Shown here piece after piece: positions 10,491 to 19,082 of a stretch of 64,000 bases of DNA. The notes below the pieces were generated by a model that saw nothing but the letters and a program-made list of their open reading frames with translations, was not told the DNA's origin and made no database searches. This stretch comes from an alpha proteobacterium AAP38 (lineage in GTDB: Bacteria; Pseudomonadota; Alphaproteobacteria; Azospirillales; Azospirillaceae): the NCBI GenBank assembly GCA_001296005.1, contig LJHR01000005.1, positions 186,001 to 250,000 of the forward strand, in the 5' to 3' direction. A program made the position numbers and the translations under genes. How positions within the stretch are numbered: position 1 is the stretch's first letter; every line of letters begins with the position of its first letter.

Positions 10491-10538
10491 AATATTCGCA
10501 AATTGAGACTGCGTCTGTTGATAAGTATTGCGAATATT
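10491..10538. promoter_or_regulatory. Long inverted repeat upstream of the ScfR-like regulator
   Basis: AATATTCGCAA at 10491-10501 is repeated exactly in inverted form as TTGCGAATATT at 10528-10538, with centres about 37 bp apart. A further TTTGCGCA follows. It lies 47 nt before the start of the XRE/DUF2083 regulator. Regulators of this family are often autoregulated from TTGC/GCAA-containing sites, so this is a candidate operator. Arms about 3.5 helical turns apart would suit a dimer-of-dimers or a loop. Confidence 0.5.
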
Positions 10539-10584
10539 TGCGCAGAGCGTTCTGCAAGTTTGTGAATGATGCGAATGGTGTGGC

Positions 10585-12006
10585 ATGCGTAAGCAGTTTG
10601 TGGGCGTCCGGCTGCGCCGGTTGCGCGAGGAGCGGGGGCTGAGCCAGGCGGCGCTGGCCCGGGCATTGGAACTGTCGCCCAGCTATCTGAACCAGCTGGA
10701 ACAGAATCTCCGGCCGCTCACCGTTCCCGTCCTGTTGAAGATCAACGCGGTTTTCGGCGTCGATGTGCAACTCTTCTCCGAGGATGAGGAAGCGCGTCTG
10801 GTGGCCGACCTTCGGGAGGCATTGACGGAGACCGGCGTGAAGGAGGGGGTGGCGCTCGCGGAACTGAAGGAGCTGGCGTCCAGCATGCCGGCACTGGGCC
10901 GGGCGTTTCTGTCCCTGCACCGCCGTTACCGCGAGGCCACGGGACGGTTGGAGCAGGTGTCGGCCCGGCTTGGAGAGGATTGGCAGGCAACGCCAAAGCC
11001 CCTGATGCCGTTTGAGGAGGTGCGGGACTTTTTCTATGCCCGCCATAACCATGTCGAACCGCTGGACAGCGCTGCGGAGAAGATGCACCGCAGCGCCAAC
11101 CTGACCATCGGCAACATGGCACCCGGGCTTCAGGCACATCTGGAACGGCGACATGATGTCAGGGTGGTGATGGTGGAACGCGGGCTGGAGAGTGATGGTG
11201 CTTCCCGCCGTTTTGACCGCTCCAGCCGCACGCTTTACCTGTCCGTCGATCTGACGGCGGGGCAGCGTGCCTTTCACATGGTAACGCAGGTAGCCTTCCT
11301 GGAGCAGGCAGAGGCGCTGGAACAACTGACGGCCCAGGCTGACTTCTCCGGTGAGGAGGCGCGGCGCCTCGCCCGGATCGGGCTTGCCAACTACTTCGCG
11401 GGCGCCGTCATCCTGCCCTACCAGCCCTTCCTGTCGGCGGCGGAAAGCCTGCGCTATGACATTGAGCGGCTGGAGCGGCAGTTTGGGGTGGGGTACGAGA
11501 CGATCTGCCACCGGCTGTCCACGCTGCAACGCCCGGACGCGCGCGGCGTACCCTTCTTCTTTGTCAGGGTCGACAGGGCCGGCAATATTTCAAAAAGACA
11601 ATCGGCCACCGATTTCCACTTTTCCCGCGTGGGCGGCTCCTGTCCCCTTTGGAATGTGTATGAGGCATTTGCCCAGCCCGGCCGCATCTTGACGCAACGG
11701 GCCGTGATGCCGGATGGCCGCCAATATCTGTGGGTGGCGCGGACGGTGAGCCATGGTGCCGGCGGCTATGGCACCCCGGCCAAACAGTTTGCCATCGGCC
11801 TGGGCTGCGATATCCGGCATGCGGGGCGGCTAGTCTATGCCAAGGGAATGGACCTGTCGGATATGGATGCCGCGACGCCCATCGGTGCCGGCTGCAAGGT
11901 GTGTGAGCGGCGGGATTGCGCGCAACGCGCGTTTCCGGCTATCGGTCGCCCCCTCGCCGTTGACGAGACGACGACGCGTTTTACCCCCTATCGGGCGGAA
12001 ACTTAG
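10585..12006 (+). CDS. XRE-family short-chain fatty acyl regulator (ScfR/PrpR/RamB-like)
   Basis: 473 residues. An XRE-type helix-turn-helix at about residues 8-62 is followed by the long sensor region typical of ScfR, PrpR and RamB. A conserved CxxC-x4-C motif lies near the C-terminus (Cys437, Cys440, Cys445). Known relatives sense propionyl-CoA or other short acyl-CoAs and control methylcitrate and glyoxylate genes. Proximity to prpC-acnD-prpF (about 3.5 kb away, past metE/metR) makes control of that operon plausible. No matching inverted repeat was seen before prpC, so this is inference. It converges with the B12-binding gene. Confidence 0.85.
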   Translation: MRKQFVGVRLRRLREERGLSQAALARALELSPSYLNQLEQNLRPLTVPVLLKINAVFGVDVQLFSEDEEARLVADLREALTETGVKEGVALAELKELASSMPALGRAFLSLHRRYREATGRLEQVSARLGEDWQATPKPLMPFEEVRDFFYARHNHVEPLDSAAEKMHRSANLTIGNMAPGLQAHLERRHDVRVVMVERGLESDGASRRFDRSSRTLYLSVDLTAGQRAFHMVTQVAFLEQAEALEQLTAQADFSGEEARRLARIGLANYFAGAVILPYQPFLSAAESLRYDIERLERQFGVGYETICHRLSTLQRPDARGVPFFFVRVDRAGNISKRQSATDFHFSRVGGSCPLWNVYEAFAQPGRILTQRAVMPDGRQYLWVARTVSHGAGGYGTPAKQFAIGLGCDIRHAGRLVYAKGMDLSDMDAATPIGAGCKVCERRDCAQRAFPAIGRPLAVDETTTRFTPYRAET

Positions 12007-12023
12007 TGGCTGTCGCTGATATT

Positions 12024-12938
12024 TCAGACGTGGCTGGCCAGTTGCATGACGTCGAGGGCGGAGCGCGTCACGAAATCCGCACCGATACGCTGAAACGCCA
12101 GGGGCGAGGCGACGACGGCGGGGCCGCCGACGGCAATTTTCATCTTCCTGATCTTTGGTGTGGCCTGCACCCGACGGATCACTTCCGAACAGTTACGCAC
12201 CTCGTCCACGCGGCTGACGGAAATACCCAGCAGGTCATAGGGTTTGTCGGACAGGCGTGTGTAAAGGCTTTCATCGATTTCAAGATCGCTGCCGCCTTCG
12301 ACCGCCCACCCCATGTCGCGAAAGCAAGAGGCGACGATGGACACGCCGATCGTGTGCTGAGCGCCATGTGTGCGGGTCAACAGAATCCGACGCTGCGCCC
12401 GGGGTTCCACGGTTGAATGGGCGGCGGCATGGGACACATGGTTGACGACCATGCTGAGGCGTGTGGAGGCCACGGCAACCTGCATGAAATCAGCCTCATC
12501 CGTGCACCAGCGGTTGCCAAGCTCTGCCGCGACGGGCGCGAAAAGATGCACGGCAAGCGTACGCACGGGAACCGACGCGCGTACCAGTTCCTCAATGAAA
12601 CTGCGGTGGCGGCGCGGATCTGGATCGATCAGACAGGCCAGAAGGCTGTCACGATAACCTATGGCTTGTTCAGCGCCCGGCATCTGGCGTGCCAGCGGAT
12701 GATGTTCCGGATGCAGGGCGAGGTCATGCCCGTTGTTTGGCCCGTGATGGGGGGCCGTGCTGTCCGGGTGACTGGCGCCGACAATGCTGGAAACCGAACC
12801 ACGGATCGCCCGCTCAAGCGTGCGATGATCGCTGCTACTAAGCTGCGGCTCTGTGGCGGCTGGTTTCGTATGTCCGGATCTGGCGGATCTCGCCGGGTTT
12901 TGCAACCCGTGCAGTCCGCTATCATCATTCTCGGCCAT
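12024..12938 (-). CDS. B12-binding domain protein, AerR/PpaA-like (second copy)
   Basis: 304 residues from the ATG at 12938, preceded by a GGGGGGA ribosome site; the frame is open to 13013. The first ~95 residues are low-complexity and His/Pro/Ser-rich. A helical region then contains WCTDEADFMQVAVASTRL, followed by a cobalamin-binding Rossmann fold with QHTIG around His195. The same layout occurs in AerR at 21.6-22.5 kb (WVDDDCDFIDVTIGTARL, QHTLG), so the two are paralogous in type. AerR/PpaA proteins bind B12 in a light-dependent way and modulate PpsR/CrtJ. A photosynthesis-related sensory role is likely because of its position at the PGC edge, but it is not proven. Confidence 0.75.
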   Translation of the reverse strand: MAENDDSGLHGLQNPARSARSGHTKPAATEPQLSSSDHRTLERAIRGSVSSIVGASHPDSTAPHHGPNNGHDLALHPEHHPLARQMPGAEQAIGYRDSLLACLIDPDPRRHRSFIEELVRASVPVRTLAVHLFAPVAAELGNRWCTDEADFMQVAVASTRLSMVVNHVSHAAAHSTVEPRAQRRILLTRTHGAQHTIGVSIVASCFRDMGWAVEGGSDLEIDESLYTRLSDKPYDLLGISVSRVDEVRNCSEVIRRVQATPKIRKMKIAVGGPAVVASPLAFQRIGADFVTRSALDVMQLASHV

Positions 12939-13061
12939 GTCCCCCCCGGTGATTGGCCTGGGAAGTAAGCCTCCCTTATTTGGAAAGCTTACCGTATCCC
13001 CACGTTTCTGCAATTTTTTTCATCGATCGATTGATATTAGTCATTGATCGGCGCTGATTAC

Positions 13062-14969
13062 TCACTCCGCAGCGATGGTTCGTGAACCGTTGACTGCGCC
13101 ATTGGTCCCGTCATAGGGCAGGGGCAGCGCATGCCGCCGCAGGGAATGGGCCAATGCCCCCAGGACCAGACGTTCGATATGTTCAGCGTTCAGGCGCGCT
13201 GCCGCATACATCTCATCCGGTGCGGCGTGTGAAATGAAGCTGTCCGGCAGCGTCATGGTTCGCAGGCCGCAGCGGCCATCCAGCATGCCGCGGGCGGCGA
13301 GGTGGTGCAGAACAAGCGCCCCGAATCCGCCTGTCGCCCCTTCCTCAATCGTGACAAGCAGCTTGTGCCGGGACACCAGATCTTCGATCAGGGCCTTGTC
13401 CAGCGGCTTGGCGAAGCGGGCATCCGCGACGGTGACGGAGATACCGTGTGCCTCCAGCGCCTGACGGGCGGCAAGACATTGGCCAAGCCGCGTGCCGAAG
13501 GACAGCAGTGCCACCGTAGAGCCCGTTTCGATCACACGGCCCCGGCCGATGGGCAGAACGGTGCCGCGTGCGGGCATGTCGATGCCCGATCCTTCGCCCC
13601 GTGGATAGCGAAAGGCGATCGGCCCGGCGTCATGCGCGGCGGCCGTCGCCACCATATGGACCAGTTCCGCCTCGTCGCTGGCGGCCATCACCGTGAAACC
13701 GGGGAGATTGGCGAGATAGCCGATATCGAATGACCCCGCATGGGTGGGGCCATCGGCCCCGACAAGACCGGCCCGATCGATGGCAAACCTTACTGGCAAC
13801 CCCTGCAACGCCACATCATGGACAATCTGGTCATAGGCGCGCTGAAGGAAAGTGGAATAGATCGCGCAGAAGGGGCGCAATCCGCCGGCGGCAAGGCCCG
13901 CAGCAAATGTCACCGCATGTTGTTCGGCAATGCCTACATCGAATGTCCGGTCCGGGAAGGATCGAGCGAAAATATCGATGCCCGTGCCGCCCGCCATGGC
14001 GGCGGTAATCGCGACGATCCGGGGGTCCTGTTCGGCCTCTGCCACCAGGGCGGTTGCGAAAACCTTGGTGAAGCTGGGGCCGGTCGCGCGCGCCTTGGCC
14101 TGGGTGCCGGTCGTGACATCGAAGGGGGAAACCCCGTGCAGCTTGTCCGCTGCCCGTTCGGCATGGACATAACCTGCACCCTTGCGCGTTATGGCGTGCA
14201 GCAGGACAGGACCGTCGGCGGTTTGCCGCAGATGGCGGAGCGTGTCGAGGAGACCCGTCAGGTCGTGACCATCAACCGGACCATGATAGGCAAAGCCCAT
14301 CTGTTCGAACAGACTGGTCACGCCAGCGGGCGCTGTGTCCCCCGAACCGGCCCGAACCGGCCCGGCCAGCCGGTCCAGATGGGTTGACAGGGCGCCAGTG
14401 GGTGGTGAGATCGACATCGCATTGTCATTGAGGATGACGAAGATCCGACGGCCCAGCGCACCTGCATTATTGATCGCCTCGAACGCCATTCCGGCGGAAA
14501 GGGCGCCATCGCCAATCACGCAGATCACATCACCAATATCAGCCCCGAGATCGCGTGCCACCGCGAATCCAAGCCCGGCGGAGATGGAGGTGGAGGAATG
14601 GGCGGCCCCGAACGGATCATGTGCGCTTTCGGCGCGCCGCGTGAAGCCGGATGCCCCGCCCTTTTTCCGAAGCGTCCGCATGGCTTCCCGCCGGCCCGTC
14701 AGCAACTTATGCGGATAGCATTGATGCCCCACATCCCAGATCAGCTTGTCCCGTGGCGTATCGAAAACGGCATGGATGGCCACGGTCAGTTCGATAACCC
14801 CCAGGCTCGAACCCAGATGCCCCCCCGTTTGGGAGACCACATCGATGGTTTCCGACCGTAATTCCCCGGCAAGGCACAGGAGATCGGTATCCGATAAGGC
14901 CCGCATGTCCGACGGTTCCTGAATGGCGTCGAGCAGCGGCGTCTGTGAAGATAGGGATACAAGGCTCAT
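13062..14969 (-). CDS. dxs: 1-deoxy-D-xylulose-5-phosphate synthase
   Basis: 635 residues, full length. It is the thiamine-diphosphate enzyme joining pyruvate and glyceraldehyde-3-phosphate, the entry step of the MEP isoprenoid pathway. The TPP motif [18 protein letters not shown] lies in the N-terminal domain. The central transketolase pyrimidine-binding domain has [14 protein letters not shown], and a C-terminal transketolase domain follows. It has a good ribosome site (GAGGATACGCA-ATG). A PpsR box 130 nt upstream, together with idi and crtE elsewhere in the cluster, suggests it feeds carotenoid and phytyl synthesis and is co-regulated with pigments. A housekeeping dxs elsewhere in the genome is possible. 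Confidence 0.95.
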   Translation of the reverse strand: MSLVSLSSQTPLLDAIQEPSDMRALSDTDLLCLAGELRSETIDVVSQTGGHLGSSLGVIELTVAIHAVFDTPRDKLIWDVGHQCYPHKLLTGRREAMRTLRKKGGASGFTRRAESAHDPFGAAHSSTSISAGLGFAVARDLGADIGDVICVIGDGALSAGMAFEAINNAGALGRRIFVILNDNAMSISPPTGALSTHLDRLAGPVRAGSGDTAPAGVTSLFEQMGFAYHGPVDGHDLTGLLDTLRHLRQTADGPVLLHAITRKGAGYVHAERAADKLHGVSPFDVTTGTQAKARATGPSFTKVFATALVAEAEQDPRIVAITAAMAGGTGIDIFARSFPDRTFDVGIAEQHAVTFAAGLAAGGLRPFCAIYSTFLQRAYDQIVHDVALQGLPVRFAIDRAGLVGADGPTHAGSFDIGYLANLPGFTVMAASDEAELVHMVATAAAHDAGPIAFRYPRGEGSGIDMPARGTVLPIGRGRVIETGSTVALLSFGTRLGQCLAARQALEAHGISVTVADARFAKPLDKALIEDLVSRHKLLVTIEEGATGGFGALVLHHLAARGMLDGRCGLRTMTLPDSFISHAAPDEMYAAARLNAEHIERLVLGALAHSLRRHALPLPYDGTNGAVNGSRTIAAE

Positions 14970-15100
14970 TGCGTATCCTCCCGCGCATGAGCACCAACCG
15001 CCCCGCGCACGCAGGTGGTTCCTGCGTTCTTTTTGCGTGGACGCCAGAAGCCTTTATGGCAAGGCGTGACAAGATTGATTGTCAGGTAAACTAGCTTGTG

Positions 15101-15118
15101 TGTAAACTTTTATTTACA
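15101..15118. promoter_or_regulatory. PpsR/CrtJ box upstream of dxs
   Basis: TGTAAACTTTTATTTACA is an exact TGT-N12-ACA palindrome, the binding motif of the PpsR/CrtJ repressor encoded at 20.2 kb. Read on the minus strand, its end supplies a TTTACA -35, with GACAAT 17 bp further on as a weak -10 for dxs. Repression of dxs under high oxygen is therefore likely. Confidence 0.7.
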
Positions 15119-15133
15119 CTTTTTGATGATTTT

Positions 15134-15160
15134 GGCGCCACCCGATAAACGGGTGGCGCC
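15134..15160 (-). terminator. Strong hairpin after the cytochrome c gene
   Basis: GGCGCCACCCG (15134-15144) pairs perfectly with CGGGTGGCGCC (15150-15160) around an ATAAA loop, 10 nt past the cytochrome stop. In the leftward transcript the following bases are A-rich rather than U-rich. It may work as an mRNA 3' stabiliser or a weak terminator separating the cytochrome gene from dxs. Confidence 0.5.
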
Positions 15161-15170
15161 CTTTATGCCC

Positions 15171-15560
15171 TTATTTCCGGGGGCTGAACTGCTTCAGATA
15201 GGCGATCAGGTCGGCGATTTCCTTGTCGGTCTTCAGGCCGGGAAAGGCCATCTTCGTGCCATTGACCAGCGCCTTGGGGTTGGGGAGGTAGGTCTTCAGC
15301 AGCGCCTCATCCCAGGTTTTGCCGGCCCCGAAATCGACCATCGATTTGGAATAGGTGTAGCCTGCGACCGTTCCCGGCTGCCGCCCGAAAAGGCCCATCA
15401 GCGACGGCCCGACCTTCGGCTTGTCATTTTCGGCATTGTGGCAGGCCATGCATCTGTTGAATACAAGCTTGCCCGCTGCTGCATCGCCGTCATCGGCATG
15501 GGCGACCGTAGGCGTAATGGCCAGGGTCATCAAACAAGCGAGTATGAGGAATTTCGGCAT
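15171..15560 (-). CDS. cycA: Soluble class I cytochrome c, c2-type
   Basis: 129 residues with a Sec signal peptide (residues 1-22, cleavage after AHA). The single heme site is CMACH (Cys37, Cys40, His41) and the axial Met is Met104 in NGTKMAFPG. The GPSLMGLFGRQPG stretch is typical of c2/mitochondrial-type cytochromes. The protein is periplasmic. In a phototroph with a tetraheme reaction-centre subunit (pufC here), such a cytochrome shuttles electrons from cytochrome bc1 to the reaction centre, and it may also serve respiration. The gene is divergent from tspO, with ribosome site GGGAGGTAAGT. The symbol is by family; the exact c2 orthology is not certain. Confidence 0.8.
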   Translation of the reverse strand: MPKFLILACLMTLAITPTVAHADDGDAAAGKLVFNRCMACHNAENDKPKVGPSLMGLFGRQPGTVAGYTYSKSMVDFGAGKTWDEALLKTYLPNPKALVNGTKMAFPGLKTDKEIADLIAYLKQFSPRK

Positions 15561-15718
15561 ACTTACCTCCCGAAACGTAGTTGCAGTTCTTGAGGCCGAA
15601 GGGCCAACAAGATTTTCAGTGGCTGATGGCCGATTACGGCAACAGCCCGAACACGTCGTTGCACAAACTCGTCATTCGTTTACTGTCGCAACTGCCTATC
15701 GGGACAAAGGAGCATTCC

Positions 15719-16165
15719 ATGGCGGCGCTCGTCTTTATTTTGGTCGTATTCGCTGCCGCTTCCAGCGGGGCTGTTTTCAAGCCCGGAGAGTGGTATGAGA
15801 GCCTCCGCAAGCCATCCTGGACCCCACCTAAATGGGCCTTTCCGGTCGTTTGGACGCTGCTTTACATGGCCATCGCCTATGCCGGCTGGCGGGTCTGGAC
15901 CCTGGCCGGATGGTCGCTGCCGATGGTTTTCTGGGGCCTCCAGATTGTGGTCAATGCCATGTGGTCATGGATGTTTTTCGGGTTGCGCCGGATGCGCCTG
16001 GCGCTGGCGGATATCATAGTTCTCTGGGCCTCTATTCTCGGCTTCATCCTGACGGCCTGGCCGGTTTCGGACCTCGCGGCACTTCTGTTCCTCCCCTATC
16101 TGGCGTGGGTCACAACAGCTGGATTTCTCAACTATTCCGTCCTGCGACTGAACACCCGTCCGTGA
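15719..16165 (+). CDS. tspO: TspO/MBR family tryptophan-rich sensory protein
   Basis: 148 residues with five predicted membrane helices and the Trp-rich signature of TspO (WTPPKWAFPVVWTLLY). The ATG at 15719 follows AAAGGAG; the frame is open further upstream but that part does not resemble the family. In Rhodobacter, TspO (formerly CrtK) is an outer-membrane-associated protein that binds porphyrins and dampens photosynthesis gene expression under oxygen. Its place beside pigment genes fits that role. Its 3' end overlaps the convergent small membrane ORF by 34 nt. Confidence 0.9.
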   Translation: MAALVFILVVFAAASSGAVFKPGEWYESLRKPSWTPPKWAFPVVWTLLYMAIAYAGWRVWTLAGWSLPMVFWGLQIVVNAMWSWMFFGLRRMRLALADIIVLWASILGFILTAWPVSDLAALLFLPYLAWVTTAGFLNYSVLRLNTRP

Positions 16166-16431
16166 GACGGTGCGCGCAGCAGGATGTCAATGCAGTGCGC
16201 GACCAGAGAGCCGGCCAGCAAGACGAGTATCCAGATAGGTCCAACCCCGCGAAGGGCAAGCCCGAGAGCGGCAAGAAGGCAAGTTCCTGAACAGGCATTG
16301 GCCCAGAGGGCGCGAAACCGCCGCTGGGGTCGGCTGGACAGCAGGGAGAGGACCAGCGTTTCCACCCAAAGGATCAGGATGGCGATCAGGCTGATCCAGC
16401 CGTTCGCCAGCCCATCAAGCAACAGGGTCAT
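16132..16431 (-). CDS. Small membrane protein downstream of bchP, unknown function
   Basis: 99 residues from the ATG at 16431, which lies inside the last codons of bchP (17-nt overlap), so translation is probably coupled. There are two to three hydrophobic segments (about residues 8-30, 42-62 and 63-80), a short arginine-rich loop between them and a basic C-terminus. I do not recognise a named family. The position as the last gene of the bchG-bch2-bchP run suggests a role in pigment synthesis or membrane assembly, but this rests only on context. Its 3' end overlaps the convergent tspO. Confidence 0.55.
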   Translation of the reverse strand: MTLLLDGLANGWISLIAILILWVETLVLSLLSSRPQRRFRALWANACSGTCLLAALGLALRGVGPIWILVLLAGSLVAHCIDILLRAPSHGRVFSRRTE

Positions 16432-17683
16432 GTCCACCTGCCCGGATACCAAGCAAGGCCAGCGTATCCTTCAAGAACACGCGGATATGGGCCAGCGGAT
16501 CGCGCCGCACCAGGGCCTTGTTCAGGTAGGATTCCCAGGTCAGGCGCTGCACATCGGGGTCGGCACACATGGCGACGAATTTCTCCCGGAACCGGTCATT
16601 GCGGTACCAGACCGCCTGCATGATCCCGAGGATCAGGAAGACGCGGCCATGCGCCCCCATGAAAAGCCGCCTTGCCTGCCGCAATGCGGAGGCGTGCCCC
16701 GTTTCCAGGCTGGTATGGACGGCATCCGCACAAAGGCGCCCGCACAGCATGGCGTAATGGATACCCTCGCCCGAGGCCGGAGCGACGGTACCGGCGGCAT
16801 CACCGGTCAACAGGACGTTGCGGCCATTATCCCACCGGCGCATGGGTTTCAACGGCAATGGCGCACCTTCGCGGCGGATGACCTTGCAGTGCATAAGACC
16901 GGCGGCACGTCGCAGATCCTGCGTCGCACCACGCAGGTCATGGCCCTTCACGCCGGATCCGCACCCGACCGATGTGTGGCTTCCATGGGGGAAAACCCAG
17001 CCATAGAAATCGGGGGAAATGCGCCCGTCATAGATGACGTCGCAGCGATCGGGCGCAAAGGCCCGGACCTCGCCATCGAGGGGGCTTTCAATGATCTCAT
17101 GATAGGCAAAGACATAGGGCGGCCGTTTGCCAGCAGGAAACATCAGGCGGCGAACAGTGGAATTGGCGCCGTCCGCACCGATCACCATCCGGGCGGACAA
17201 TGTAACTGGCACGGACGCGGGATCGGCACCCGTGGCGGTCAGGGTCAGCAGCAAGGTCTTGTCCGACCGCTCTTCCAGCCCCGCCAGTTTGCCGACAAAC
17301 AGGCGTGCACCGGCCCGTTCGGCGCGGGCGCGCAGATAGGGGTCGAAGGTGGCACGGTCCACCATGCCGACAAATCCGATATCGCCGATCCGCATTTCGA
17401 CCTCGCGGCCCGACGGTGCGATGATCCGCGCCGCGCCGGCGCGCGCCACCAGCATTTCCTCTGGAATGCCGAAATCACGCAAGGTGCGCGATGGGATGGC
17501 GCCGCCGCAGGGTTTGATCCGGTTGCCTGGATCGACCAGCAACACATCATGGCCCAGCTCCACCAGACGCTCTGCCGCCATCGCCCCGCTGGGGCCGCCG
17601 CCAATCACTGCCACATCGAACAAGGGTGGCCAGTCATTCCCGATCATGGTGTGGTTCGTGTGTGTACCAGTCGTAATCATCAT
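16415..17683 (-). CDS. bchP: Geranylgeranyl reductase BchP
   Basis: 422 residues. An N-terminal FAD-binding Rossmann motif GGGPSG (residues 28-33) and an internal IGADGANSTVRR (second FAD motif) identify the BchP/ChlP flavoprotein family. It reduces the geranylgeranyl tail of bacteriochlorophyll to phytyl in three NADPH-dependent steps at the membrane. The ATG directly follows the TAG stop of the upstream transporter gene; a second in-frame ATG at residue 13 is an alternative start. The gene order bchG-transporter-bchP is the classical one. Confidence 0.94.
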   Translation of the reverse strand: MMITTGTHTNHTMIGNDWPPLFDVAVIGGGPSGAMAAERLVELGHDVLLVDPGNRIKPCGGAIPSRTLRDFGIPEEMLVARAGAARIIAPSGREVEMRIGDIGFVGMVDRATFDPYLRARAERAGARLFVGKLAGLEERSDKTLLLTLTATGADPASVPVTLSARMVIGADGANSTVRRLMFPAGKRPPYVFAYHEIIESPLDGEVRAFAPDRCDVIYDGRISPDFYGWVFPHGSHTSVGCGSGVKGHDLRGATQDLRRAAGLMHCKVIRREGAPLPLKPMRRWDNGRNVLLTGDAAGTVAPASGEGIHYAMLCGRLCADAVHTSLETGHASALRQARRLFMGAHGRVFLILGIMQAVWYRNDRFREKFVAMCADPDVQRLTWESYLNKALVRRDPLAHIRVFLKDTLALLGIRAGGHDPVA

Positions 17684-19072
17684 CTACTCCGCCGCCTGGA
17701 TGGAGGGGGAATGCGTTGTCGCCATGCCGCCGGACCGCGCGGCGCCCCGCCCGATCCGCAGGGCCACCATGGTGGAGGCCAGGAAAAGCAGCGCCTCCAG
17801 GCCGAAGACCAGACCGAAGGCACTGCCATCCGAACCGGTGATAAGCCGGCCCAGGTCCAGTGCGATGCTGCCCAGCAGACCGCCAAACCCGAAGGATATC
17901 GCCTGTGCTGCGCCCCACACGCCCATCCGCATGCCGGCATTGCCGGTCCGTCCGCGTGTCGCCAGTTGCATCATGGTGCCGATGGCGGCAACCGCGAACA
18001 TGCCGTTGGCAAAGCCCAGCACGAAGATATGCGGGGCCAGCGGCCAATGCGGCGCGACGGTGGACGCCAGACAGAGCAGCGCCAATGTGGCGGCGGAGCC
18101 AAGACAGCCAGCAATGATGAACAGCCGGGACAGGCCCGGCACCCGCTTGCCCAACAGAAAACCACCAAGCCCGACCACGGCCATGCCGGCGAAAACGCCC
18201 GCATGCTGCGTGCCCGACAATTGCGTGGACTGGCCGGGTGACATGCCGAATAGCAAGCCTGCGAAAGGTTCCAGGATCAGGTCCTGTGTTGAATAGGCCA
18301 GCATCGACATGGCGATGAACAGCGTGAACAGCCTTGCCTCGCCATCGTGCCAGACCTCCCGCAGACTGTCGCTGAACCGGGCCGGCGGTCCTGATGCGGT
18401 CTGCATCGGCGTGATCGCCGGCTTACGCTCGATCCCCAGCACGGCCAGCCAGGCGATCAGGAAGGCGACGGCACCTGTGGCCGCCGTAACCTCGATCAAG
18501 CGCAGGTGGGAGTAGGGCTCCAGTGCTATCCCGGAGATGATGGATGTCACGATGATGCCCATGATCATCATCATCCAGGTGATCGTGGCCGCCGTCGCCC
18601 GCCGTTCCGGCGGGGTACGGGTGGCCAGCAGCGCCAGCAGCGAGGTGCCGCTGGCCCCAATTCCAACGCCAATCAGCACATAGGCGATAAAGGCGATGGT
18701 CAGGCCCAGGGCGTGGCTGTCTGCAAACAGCAGTGTGGTCGCCGATGCCAGCGTGCCCGACAATGCCAGCAGCGCCAGACCCAGTAGAATCCAGACAGTA
18801 CGGGAACCGCCCGTATCCGAGCGATGACCCCAGAGGGGGCGCGTAATCTGGACGCCGTAATGCACACCGACCAGCAGACCCGGCACAATGGCAGCCAACC
18901 CCAGTTCGACAATCATCACGCGGTTTAGGGTTGAGTTGGTCAGGACCACAATGGCCCCCAGCGCCGCCTGGACAAGACCCAGGCGCAGGATATCGATCCA
19001 GCCCAGCCTGCCACTTGGACCTGTTTTCCGGGAACCGTCGCGGTGGGACAGGGCCTTTGCGCTCTGGCTCAT
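17684..19072 (-). CDS. PucC-family transporter between bchG and bchP (ORF428/Bch2 type)
   Basis: 462 residues with about 12 membrane helices, of the BCH-transporter/PucC branch of the MFS. The N-terminal motif LNRVMIVELGL also occurs in the LhaA paralogue at 31.6 kb. Members handle pigment delivery or assembly of light-harvesting complexes in the cytoplasmic membrane. The position between bchG and bchP matches ORF428 of Rhodobacter, where pigment transfer is presumed. No LH2 (puc) genes are in the window, so a pucC role is less likely. It lies 10 nt after bchG and abuts bchP. Confidence 0.88.
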   Translation of the reverse strand: MSQSAKALSHRDGSRKTGPSGRLGWIDILRLGLVQAALGAIVVLTNSTLNRVMIVELGLAAIVPGLLVGVHYGVQITRPLWGHRSDTGGSRTVWILLGLALLALSGTLASATTLLFADSHALGLTIAFIAYVLIGVGIGASGTSLLALLATRTPPERRATAATITWMMMIMGIIVTSIISGIALEPYSHLRLIEVTAATGAVAFLIAWLAVLGIERKPAITPMQTASGPPARFSDSLREVWHDGEARLFTLFIAMSMLAYSTQDLILEPFAGLLFGMSPGQSTQLSGTQHAGVFAGMAVVGLGGFLLGKRVPGLSRLFIIAGCLGSAATLALLCLASTVAPHWPLAPHIFVLGFANGMFAVAAIGTMMQLATRGRTGNAGMRMGVWGAAQAISFGFGGLLGSIALDLGRLITGSDGSAFGLVFGLEALLFLASTMVALRIGRGAARSGGMATTHSPSIQAAE

Positions 19073-19082
19073 TTCAGTATCC

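Noticed and set aside
13022-13031. Palindrome ATCGATCGAT near the dxs 3' end
   Set aside because: The symmetric word gives only a tiny stem and the flanking A/T tract is in the wrong orientation for dxs termination. No regulator motif is recognised.
16184-18241. Open frame of 685 codons on the plus strand opposite bchP and the PucC-like gene
   Set aside because: Composition is typical of the antisense frame of GC-rich genes (His, Gly, Arg, Gln rich), with no recognisable motif or ribosome site. The minus-strand genes explain the region.
17684-19072. Calling the bchG-linked transporter pucC
   Set aside because: Family membership fits, but the position between bchG and bchP and the absence of pucBA favour the ORF428/Bch2 type.
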